Of a stretch of 11,932 nt of DNA, positions 1 to 4,916 are shown piece after piece. Each line of letters begins with the position of its first letter. The stretch's first letter is position 1. Under the pieces are notes generated by a model. It had not been told where the DNA came from, did no database searches, and saw only the letters and a list, made by a program, of their open reading frames with translations. Both the position numbers and the translations under genes were made by a program. The stretch spans positions 1-11,932 of the forward strand of contig SLHT01000201.1 in the NCBI GenBank assembly GCA_007136055.1. The letters are read 5' to 3'. This DNA comes from Syntrophomonadaceae bacterium. GTDB lineage: Bacteria > Bacillota > Dethiobacteria > DTU022.

Positions 1-89
1 GGGCTGTATTCACCGGCTGCGTTGAAATTGCTGTTGATGTTGATAAGCTAAGCGATCTGGAGCTGACAAAGAAAGTGCTGGAAAAGTGA
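1..89 (+). CDS. C-terminal end of an upstream gene, possibly a MobA-like nucleotidyltransferase
   Basis: An open frame enters from the left edge and ends at TGA 87-89, giving about 28 residues that finish in DKLSDLELTKKVLEK. The pattern 'V-D-V-D-K-x-x-D-L-E-L' near a C-terminus resembles the last segment of MobA-like/NTP_transf_3 nucleotidyltransferases ('DIDTPEDL...'). That is a family impression from a very short piece, not an identification. In B. subtilis the genes before spoVG are purR and yabJ, and this tail does not obviously look like either. The coding call is more secure than the function. No clear terminator hairpin follows. Confidence 0.4.
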   Translation, partial: AVFTGCVEIAVDVDKLSDLELTKKVLEK

Positions 90-364
90 CATATTCACGC
101 GTTTTACAGGCTTACTGCAAAAAATATACGTTTATTCGTACGCTTCCTTTCGGATAAATGTAACATAAATGTATACCCAAAACAAAATATATTCATTACA
201 ATCATTATACAACTATTATTTATTTAAACTTAGCCATCTTCAGCCAGATCTTAAATAATGAAATCTCTGTAAGTGAAACATTTCTCATTTAGCAAGTAAT
301 GCCTGCTAAATTTTGGGAATCCATAATTATAGATAATTTTTGTTTCTAAAAGGGAGGGGTCTGT
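90..364. other. AT-rich intergenic region upstream of spoVG
   Basis: This 275-base gap has no convincing gene. It is clearly AT-rich, especially 150-235. In B. subtilis an AT-rich block upstream of spoVG is bound by AbrB, and the composition here would allow a similar arrangement, but no specific operator can be read. No Rho-independent terminator for the upstream gene is visible. The only promoter-like element noted is the sigma-H-like candidate at 294-320. Confidence 0.5.
294..320 (+). promoter_or_regulatory. Candidate sigma-H-like promoter of spoVG
   Basis: AAGTAAT (294-300) and GGAAT (316-320) lie about 15 bases apart and 45 bases upstream of the spoVG start. The B. subtilis spoVG promoter is read by sigma-H and has AGGATT and GGAAT elements at similar spacing. 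The -10-like part matches, but the -35-like part is poor, so this is only a candidate. Confidence 0.25.
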
Positions 365-640
365 ATGAATGTTACCGATATTCGTATCCGTAAACTGACA
401 CAGGAAGGTAAGATGCGGGCTATTGTATCGATTACTTTTAATGAAATGTTTGTAGTTCATGATGTGCGAGTCATTGATGGAAACAACGGTTTGTTCGTGG
501 CAATGCCCAGCAAGCGGACACCCGGTGGTGAATTCAGGGACATAGCTCACCCGATCAATTCCGAAAGCAGAGCAGTTATTCAGGAGTCGGTTTTAGAAGC
601 TTATAGCAGGGAAATGGCAAGATTAACTGTTGAAGTATGA
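365..640 (+). CDS. spoVG: SpoVG, RNA-binding regulator of septation and sporulation
   Basis: The 91-residue protein begins MNVTDIRIRKL and contains the conserved SpoVG core, including 'VHDVRVIDGNNGLFVAMPSK' (about 31-50) and 'TPGGEFRDIAHPI' (about 52-64). Length is typical (B. subtilis SpoVG is 97 aa). SpoVG is a small site-specific RNA/DNA-binding regulator that affects asymmetric septation, sporulation, and in other Firmicutes virulence and envelope genes. The ATG at 365 has a strong GGGAGGGG site 5-12 bases upstream. It sits directly before glmU, the order seen in Bacillus and many Clostridia, but glmU has its own promoter in the gap, so spoVG can be expressed separately. Nothing in the sequence looks damaged. 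Confidence 0.96.
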   Translation: MNVTDIRIRKLTQEGKMRAIVSITFNEMFVVHDVRVIDGNNGLFVAMPSKRTPGGEFRDIAHPINSESRAVIQESVLEAYSREMARLTVEV

Positions 641-656
641 CCCGCCTGTAATGTTT

Positions 657-686
657 TTGCCTCTTGCAAGCCAACTGCAGTATAAT
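657..686 (+). promoter_or_regulatory. Sigma-A-type promoter for glmU
   Basis: TTGCCT (657-662) and a perfect TATAAT (681-686) are separated by 18 bases. The predicted start of transcription is near 693, about 30 bases before the glmU ATG. No terminator is seen between spoVG and this element, so read-through from spoVG is also possible. Confidence 0.65.
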
Positions 687-724
687 GATATCAGCAGATT
701 AATTATTTGCGGGAGGGACTGCTG

Positions 725-1741
725 ATGAAACAGCTATGGGCTGTGGTTTTAGCTGCAGGTGAGGGAAAAAGAATGCATTCGAAATTACCGAAGGTTCTTC
801 ATCCCCTTTGCGGGAAACCAATGGTTGAATATATTTTAGGAAGCGCCGCTGAGCTTACAGACAATATTTTAATTGTTGTCGGTCACGGCGCTTCTTTGGT
901 TCAGGATACCCTGAAAGGTAAGTGGCGCTACGTTTTACAAGAGCAACAGCTTGGCACCGGCCATGCAGTTCTTAAGACATTAAAAGCGCTGCCGGCAGAA
1001 GGATGCTTGTTTGTACTCTGCGGCGATACCCCTCTTATAGAACCTGTTCATCTTAAGCGCTTACTGGCGGCGCATAATGGTAATGCAGCCACTGTAGCAA
1101 CAACTACATTAACTGATCCGACGGGTTATGGCCGGATTATTCGTTCCACCGGTAATATGGTTAAGCAGATTATTGAAGAAATAGATGCTTCGGCTGAAGA
1201 GAAAGAAATTGCAGAGATTAACACAGGCACCTATTGCTTCGATATTAAACTGCTTAAGCATTATCTGCCCCTTGTTGGTTCAGAGAATGCCCAGAATGAA
1301 TACTATCTAACTGATGTAATCTCTTTGATGCAGCGCGACAGTCACCGTACCGGCATTTACCAGATAGAAGATCATCGGGTCGGCCTGGGTATTAATAACC
1401 GGGTTCAGCTTGCTGAAGCGATACATATACTTCAAAAAAGAATTAATCGCTCCCTGATGTTAAATGGTGTAAGCATGCCTGATCCGGCTTCCGTGCATAC
1501 CGATGCTGATGTCGTAATTGGTCCGGATACTGAGATTATGCCTAACTGTGTCCTTCAAAAAGGCACGGTTATAGGTTCTGATTGCCGCATTGGCCCTGGT
1601 GCCCATCTGCGCAATGCAGTAATAAAAGATCGGGTATACATTCAGCATTCAGTTATAGTGGACAGTACTGTCGGCACAGGTATAGAAATAGGCCCTTATG
1701 CGTATTTGAAGAATCATAAAGCTGAGGAGGAACTGTTCTGA
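725..1741 (+). CDS. glmU: C-terminally truncated GlmU: GlcNAc-1-phosphate uridyltransferase domain plus a partial beta-helix
   Basis: GlmU makes UDP-GlcNAc for peptidoglycan. Its N-terminal domain transfers UMP to GlcNAc-1-P and its C-terminal left-handed beta-helix acetylates GlcN-1-P. The 338-residue protein keeps all visible uridyltransferase motifs: LAAGEGKRM (9-17) with LPKVLH, QQLGTGHAV (74-82), LCGDTPL with Asp101, GYGRI (134-138), EINTGTY (164-170) and GINN with Asn224. The hexapeptide helix begins at about 248 ('NGVSMPDPASVHTDADVVIG') but stops after GIEIGPYAYLKN (319-330) and an unrelated tail HKAEEELF. Full-length GlmU is about 456 residues, so roughly the last 120, which carry the acetyltransferase residues and acetyl-CoA site, are absent. 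The next 165 bases contain no recognisable remainder in any frame. An in-frame TTG at 707 exists, but ATG 725 with GGGAGG at 711-716 is preferred. UMP transfer is probably intact; acetylation should be lost. Confidence 0.88.
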   Translation: MKQLWAVVLAAGEGKRMHSKLPKVLHPLCGKPMVEYILGSAAELTDNILIVVGHGASLVQDTLKGKWRYVLQEQQLGTGHAVLKTLKALPAEGCLFVLCGDTPLIEPVHLKRLLAAHNGNAATVATTTLTDPTGYGRIIRSTGNMVKQIIEEIDASAEEKEIAEINTGTYCFDIKLLKHYLPLVGSENAQNEYYLTDVISLMQRDSHRTGIYQIEDHRVGLGINNRVQLAEAIHILQKRINRSLMLNGVSMPDPASVHTDADVVIGPDTEIMPNCVLQKGTVIGSDCRIGPGAHLRNAVIKDRVYIQHSVIVDSTVGTGIEIGPYAYLKNHKAEEELF

Positions 1742-1906
1742 TTGTTTTAAGTATATAGAATATAAACTTGAAGCAGGAAAAAGAGATTGAGTAAGCGAAT
1801 ATTACTATGTCTGCGTTGCGGTGAGCTGTGTATAGAAAATAAACATAAATAAACTTGCGGCAAGGCGCCGTGTATATTTGCAAAAGCACATGTGGGAGGG
1901 TTAAGA

Positions 1907-2857
1907 TTGGTCGATGGAGAAGAACTAAAAATATTTTGTGGAAGCGCTAACCGGGAGTTGGCTGAGGAAATCGCTCAATATGTCGGGGTGTCTCTCGGTA
2001 AATGCGAAGTAAGCCGCTTTAGTGACGGTGAAATAGCGATTAGCATCAGTGAAAGTGTTCGCGGCACAAATTCTTTTTTAATTCAACCGCTTTGCGGGCC
2101 GATTAATGATAGTATCATGGAACTATTAATTATTGTTGATGCGCTCAGGCGCGCTTCGGTTAAATCACTTAATGTGGTTGTCCCCTATTATGCTTACGCC
2201 CGGCAGGATCGAAAGACCAAGGCCCGTGATCCGATTACAGCCAAACTGCTGGCTGATTTGATTACAGCGGCGGGGGCTACAAGGGTTGTTGCTATGGATT
2301 TACATGCCGGCCAGATCCAGGGGTTTTTCAATATTCCCCTTGACCACCTGACCGCGCTCCCCATTCTAGCAAAGTATTTTAAGCAAAAAAATATAGAAGA
2401 CGGGGTTGTCGTATCACCGGATTTAGGCGGGGTAACCAGGGCCCGTGATTTGGCCCACCGCCTTTCTCTTCCAATAGCTATTATTGAAAAAAAGAGGCCT
2501 GCTCCCAATCAGACCGAGGTGATGAATATTATTGGTGAGGTGGAAGGCAAAACAGCAATATTCATCGATGATATGATCGACACAGCAGGGACTATTACTC
2601 TCGGAGCTGAAGCTTTAAAAAGGGAAGGAGCTGTGGATGTCTATGCCTGCTGTACACATCCCGTATTTTCAGGTCCGGCCCTCAGACGTTTGAGCGATTC
2701 TATGATCAAAGAAGTGGTATTTACTAACTCCATCCCGGTAGATGAAGGTATGTTGAAGGGGCTGCGGGATTGTTTCAGACCTCTTACAGTTGCACCATTA
2801 ATCGGTGAAGCTGTAATTCGCATCCATGAAGAACGTTCTGTAAGCGAACTTTTTTAA
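1907..2857 (+). CDS. prs: Ribose-phosphate pyrophosphokinase (PRPP synthetase)
   Basis: Prs transfers pyrophosphate from ATP to ribose-5-phosphate to make PRPP, the precursor of purines, pyrimidines, histidine, tryptophan and NAD. The 316-residue protein matches the class I family in length (B. subtilis 317). Visible motifs are FSDGEIAISISESVRG (38-53), the ATP-binding 'YARQDRKTKARDPI' (97-110), the metal-binding 'MDLHAGQIQGF' (130-140), the flexible loop IEKKRP (193-198) and the PRPP signature DDMIDTAGT (221-229). The frame can extend back to GTG 1892, but that would put GGGAGGG (1894-1900) inside the gene. TTG 1907, 6 bases after that site, gives the family's N-terminus 'GEELKIFCGSANRELA'. 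The 165-base gap after glmU shows no clear promoter or terminator, so co-transcription with glmU, as in B. subtilis, is likely. Confidence 0.96.
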   Translation: MVDGEELKIFCGSANRELAEEIAQYVGVSLGKCEVSRFSDGEIAISISESVRGTNSFLIQPLCGPINDSIMELLIIVDALRRASVKSLNVVVPYYAYARQDRKTKARDPITAKLLADLITAAGATRVVAMDLHAGQIQGFFNIPLDHLTALPILAKYFKQKNIEDGVVVSPDLGGVTRARDLAHRLSLPIAIIEKKRPAPNQTEVMNIIGEVEGKTAIFIDDMIDTAGTITLGAEALKREGAVDVYACCTHPVFSGPALRRLSDSMIKEVVFTNSIPVDEGMLKGLRDCFRPLTVAPLIGEAVIRIHEERSVSELF

Positions 2858-2862
2858 TAAAG

Positions 2863-2891
2863 TTGATTTTCGCTGCTTCCTGAAGTATACT
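2863..2891 (+). promoter_or_regulatory. Sigma-A-type promoter for rplY-pth
   Basis: TTGATT (2863-2868) and TATACT (2886-2891) are exactly 17 bases apart, immediately after the prs stop. Transcription would start near 2898, only a few bases before the GGAGG site at 2901-2905, giving a very short leader. In B. subtilis ctc also has its own (sigma-B) promoter; the elements here look like the vegetative type. Confidence 0.65.
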
Positions 2892-2914
2892 ATTGCAGAA
2901 GGAGGCTGGAATGA

Positions 2915-3598
2915 ATGGAACGAATGGAATTAGATGCTAACAGACGTCCGTCTATGACCAAAGGTGAACGTAAAAAACTACGCAGTGAAGATATGGTTCC
3001 TGCGGTTATTTATGGTCGGGGAGATGATAGTTTGCCCCTGACAGTAGATGGTCGTACTTTACGGCAGGTTTTAACAACGGGGGGAAGTAACGTTCTCCTG
3101 GATCTAAAAGTCAAGGCCAGAGGTAAAAAAACACTTCAGGAAACGGTGATGTTCAGAGATATCCAGAGAGATATGCTCGTTCAGGATCGGATCCTGCATG
3201 TTGATTTTATCCGCATTTCAATGACCGACAAGATCGATGTAGCTGTCCATCTTAACTTTGTCGGGGAACCTGTCGGCACGGATGAGGGCGGAGTGCTCTC
3301 AATGGTTACCTGGGCAGTTGATGTAAAATGCCTGCCCGGTGATATTCCTGAACAGTTCGATGTCGATATTTCTGGCTTGAATATAGGCGACAGTATTAGT
3401 GCTGAAAGTCTTGTTCTCGCTGATGACATCGAGCTTATTACTCCACCGGAGACCACGCTAGCCCAGGTCCTTGCGCCAATGGCGGAAGAAGAACTTGAGC
3501 CGGTTGTTGAAGAAGAGCTTGAAGAAGGTGAAGAAGCAGTTACTGAGGAAGAGGGCGAAGAAGTTCCTGCTGCTGAAGAAACTGAAGAAGAAAGCTAG
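2915..3598 (+). CDS. rplY: 50S ribosomal protein bL25, CTC/TL5-type general stress form
   Basis: The 227-residue protein is the long bL25 form that binds 5S rRNA in the central protuberance of the large subunit. The N-terminal L25 fold is at about 1-92, with 'VPAVIYGRGDDSLPLTVD' near 28-45 and 'RDIQRDMLVQDRILHVDFIRI' near 82-102. The C-terminal TL5/CTC domain is at about 100-185 (for example 'HLNFVGEPVGTDEGGVLS'). It ends in a strongly acidic tail of about 35 residues, rich in Glu with interspersed Val and Ala, usual for CTC proteins. ATG 2915 is 9 bases after AAGGAGG (2899-2905); ATG 2911 opens only a ten-codon frame. It stands between prs and pth as ctc does in Bacillus, and its stop is 7 bases before pth. 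Confidence 0.95.
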   Translation: MERMELDANRRPSMTKGERKKLRSEDMVPAVIYGRGDDSLPLTVDGRTLRQVLTTGGSNVLLDLKVKARGKKTLQETVMFRDIQRDMLVQDRILHVDFIRISMTDKIDVAVHLNFVGEPVGTDEGGVLSMVTWAVDVKCLPGDIPEQFDVDISGLNIGDSISAESLVLADDIELITPPETTLAQVLAPMAEEELEPVVEEELEEGEEAVTEEEGEEVPAAEETEEES

Positions 3599-3605
3599 AC
3601 AAAAA

Positions 3606-4184
3606 ATGCATCTCATTGTCGGCCTCGGTAATCCCGGGAAAAAATATGAGAACAGTAGACACAATCTCGGATTTAGGGTTGTCGAAGACCTCTCCCAACG
3701 CTTGCAGGCCGGAAAACCGATTCAGAAGCACAGGGCTTTATATGCTTTCGCTGAATATAAAGCGGAGGAAGTATTACTGGCCCAGCCGCTTACCTATATG
3801 AACCGCAGCGGGCTCGCTGTTAACGAATTGCTGTGCAACCATGATCTGGATCTGTCGAAATTGCTGGTTATATATGACGATCTGGATCTTTCCCCGGGAG
3901 CCATTCGCCTTCGAAACAAAGGGGGAAGCGCAGGGCACCGCGGCATTCAGTCAATTATCGATGTCCTGGGCACTGAAGAATTCCCCCGCTTGCGGATTGG
4001 TGTCGGGAAACCGCCGCCCTGTATAGACGGTGCGCAGTACGTCCTGCAGCCGATTGAACCGACTGATCAAGGCCTGCTTAATGAAGCTGTAGAGAGAGCC
4101 GTTAAAGCAGTTCTACTTTTTGTCAGCGACGGACTGGAAGCGGCAATGAATACTTATAATCAGGGGTTGTCATCTCCTGATTAA
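3606..4184 (+). CDS. pth: Peptidyl-tRNA hydrolase
   Basis: Pth cuts the ester bond of peptidyl-tRNAs released prematurely from ribosomes, recycling tRNA. The 192-residue protein matches the family length. Residues seen: Asn9 in VGLGNPG, catalytic His19 in SRHNLGF, Asn66 in PLTYMNRSG, Asp91/Asp92 in YDDLDL, and His111 in SAGHRG. The position after His111, usually Asn (Asn114 of E. coli in 'GHNG'), is Arg112 here. ATG 3606 begins 7 bases after the rplY stop. Its ribosome site is weak (an AAGAAAG-like stretch inside the rplY end), which suggests translational coupling to rplY. The frame is open upstream to 3471, but that part overlaps rplY in another frame and is lysine-rich shadow. In B. subtilis this gene is spoVC. 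Confidence 0.95.
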   Translation: MHLIVGLGNPGKKYENSRHNLGFRVVEDLSQRLQAGKPIQKHRALYAFAEYKAEEVLLAQPLTYMNRSGLAVNELLCNHDLDLSKLLVIYDDLDLSPGAIRLRNKGGSAGHRGIQSIIDVLGTEEFPRLRIGVGKPPPCIDGAQYVLQPIEPTDQGLLNEAVERAVKAVLLFVSDGLEAAMNTYNQGLSSPD

Positions 4185-4209
4185 TGTGCTAAATCCATTT
4201 CAATATAAT
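4181..4209 (+). promoter_or_regulatory. Probable promoter of the T-box leader
   Basis: A perfect TATAAT (4204-4209) is preceded 17 bases upstream by a weak -35, TTAATG (4181-4186), which overlaps the pth stop. Transcription would begin near 4216, just before the base of T-box Stem I, which is where such a promoter should lie. Confidence 0.5.
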
Positions 4210-4215
4210 AATTAT

Positions 4216-4497
4216 CTTAAACGCGATGCAGAAGGAAAGTAGATCGGGTGAGCTGTCCTGACAGAGAGATCAGGTCGGAGGCTGAAAGTCTGATCGGGAA
4301 GTGCCGGGTTGAAGTTCCTTTCGAAGCAGTGCGCTGAAAACCCTCGCAGGGTAAAGTAGGCGATAACGGTTCTTCCCCGTTAACGGAAGAGGATATCGGC
4401 ATCCTGTTCAGGGAAGCCCGTACTTGTTGAGTGGATGTTCATCAAATTGGGTGGTACCGCGGATCAAAAATCCGTCCCCTACTGGGACGGTTTTTTT
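4216..4497 (+). promoter_or_regulatory. T-box riboswitch, probably sensing tRNA-Phe (UUC specifier)
   Basis: A T-box leader binds an uncharged tRNA and then blocks a terminator. Stem I shows the specifier-loop AGTA (4238-4241), the AGAGA motif (4263-4267), a distal GGAGGCTGAAAG element (4277-4288) and on the 3' side GAAG followed by TTC (4311-4317). By analogy with known leaders (GAAN then codon) the specifier is UUC, Phe. Two hairpins follow (CCCT/AGGG near 4341 and TAACGG/CCGTTA near 4364-4384). The T-box itself, GGGTGGTACCGCGG, is at 4449-4462. Its GGG and GCGG can pair with CCC and CCGT of the terminator arm, leaving the 7-base TGGTACC bulge typical of antiterminators. The bulge base U would pair with discriminator A73, as in tRNA-Phe and tRNA-Tyr but not tRNA-Trp (G73). 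The first downstream frame is only 8 codons, so no intact target gene is present. Confidence 0.92.
4472..4497 (+). terminator. Rho-independent terminator of the T-box
   Basis: CCGTCCC (4472-4478) pairs perfectly with GGGACGG (4484-4490) around a 5-base loop and is followed by seven T residues (4491-4497). The 5' arm is shared with the antiterminator, so the hairpin forms only when the cognate tRNA is charged. Confidence 0.95.
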
Positions 4498-4520
4498 ATA
4501 TGGCAAAAACAGGAGGTAGA

Positions 4521-4800
4521 ATGACTAATAGATTGGTTTATAAATAAATGTAAAAGTGACTAGCACTACACGAAAGATTATTGAATAAGCGGCGCCACGG
4601 GGATGGTTCGAGCGTCCCGGAGCGCAGCGAAGGCCGAAGGGAAGACGATGGAACCGTCCGTGCACGGTGTAAACCGCGCTCATCGCCGTATAGCTTCCAG
4701 GGCCTGGAAGAGCAGGGGCTTGCGGATGCTTGAAACAGCTCGTCGGGAAACCGGTCTGAAAATCGTAACCGAGGTTATTAATTGCTATGAGTTTTGTGGC
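4521..4800 (+). pseudogene. aroF: Relic of a DAHP synthase gene (aroF/aroA type) under the T-box
   Basis: After the T-box terminator an AGGAGGT site (4511-4517) precedes ATG 4521, but the frame reads only MTNRLVYK before TAA. From 4671 the sequence reads KPRSSPYSFQGLEEQG. One base must be skipped in the G run at 4715-4718 to continue as LRMLETARRETGLKIVTEV and INCYE; dropping one T at 4792-4795 adds FVAS. This matches the middle of DAHP synthase, where 'KPRTSPYSFQG' and '...TGLPVVTEVMD' are conserved (PEP and E4P binding). That enzyme catalyses the first step of aromatic amino acid synthesis. The first part of the gene is replaced by unrelated sequence and a REP-like hairpin, and the region past about 4800 is missing. 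A functional DAHP synthase is about 260-340 residues. The identification rests on motif recall; the two frameshifts and missing ends make function impossible unless the sequence is in error. Confidence 0.82.
4596..4662. repeat. REP/MITE-like imperfect inverted repeat inside the aroF relic
   Basis: CACGGGGATGGTTC (4596-4609) pairs with GAACCGTCCGTG (4651-4662): 12 base pairs with a 2-base bulge. Further inside, CGTC (4613-4616) pairs with GACG (4644-4647). The loop is GC-rich (4617-4643). The whole 67-base unit is GC-richer than its surroundings. Hairpins with 'GGGGACGGTTC' arms recur as dispersed REP-like elements in Clostridia, often near IS200-type (RAYT) transposases; this is recalled family knowledge. 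No transposase gene is present here. Immediately beyond the right arm the DAHP synthase reading resumes. Confidence 0.6.
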
Positions 4801-4803
4801 AAG

Positions 4804-4832
4804 TTGACGATGCAGGTTCCGATCGTTATAAT
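4804..4832 (+). promoter_or_regulatory. Near-consensus sigma-A promoter for mfd
   Basis: TTGACG (4804-4809) and TATAAT (4827-4832) are exactly 17 bases apart, eleven of twelve consensus positions. Transcription would start near 4839, about 78 bases before the mfd start. The element abuts or lies in the last traces of the aroF relic. Confidence 0.85.
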
Positions 4833-4838
4833 TTAGGA

Positions 4839-4916
4839 TACGAATTAATGGGGGGTATCGGACGATTCCCCTCCCTTTTGCTGTACCCGATCAGATCAAC
4901 CAGGAGGGTTTTTTTG
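4839..4916 (+). promoter_or_regulatory. mfd leader with competing hairpins around the ribosome binding site
   Basis: A C-rich stretch can pair two ways. GGGGGG (4850-4855) can pair with CCCCTC (4868-4873), or CCCTCC (4869-4874) can pair with GGAGGG (4903-4908), which is the mfd ribosome site and is followed by seven T residues (4909-4915). The second fold would hide the ribosome site and resembles a weak terminator with a 28-base loop. A regulatory role is inference only. Confidence 0.35.

Noticed and set aside
1742..1906. Missing C-terminal part of GlmU in the gap before prs
   Set aside because: All three forward frames are quickly closed and show no hexapeptide repeats, so the end is deleted rather than frameshifted.
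3471..3605. Upstream extension of pth from 3471
   Set aside because: The stretch is a lysine-rich shadow of the acidic tail of rplY in another frame; ATG 3606 gives the standard Pth N-terminus.
4600..4618. tRNA T-arm-like GGATG-GTTCGAG-CGTCC
   Set aside because: The closing G53-C61 pair of a T-arm is not possible, and no acceptor, D or anticodon arms are present; it is part of the REP-like hairpin.
4603..4836. A 77-codon open frame starting at 4603
   Set aside because: Its first third is the REP-like hairpin and its later part is the frameshifted DAHP synthase piece; it has no ribosome site.
4794..4916. Extended N-terminus of mfd from GTG 4794 (about 41 extra residues)
   Set aside because: It would start upstream of the mfd promoter and inside the aroF relic, has no ribosome site, and makes the protein longer than the family.
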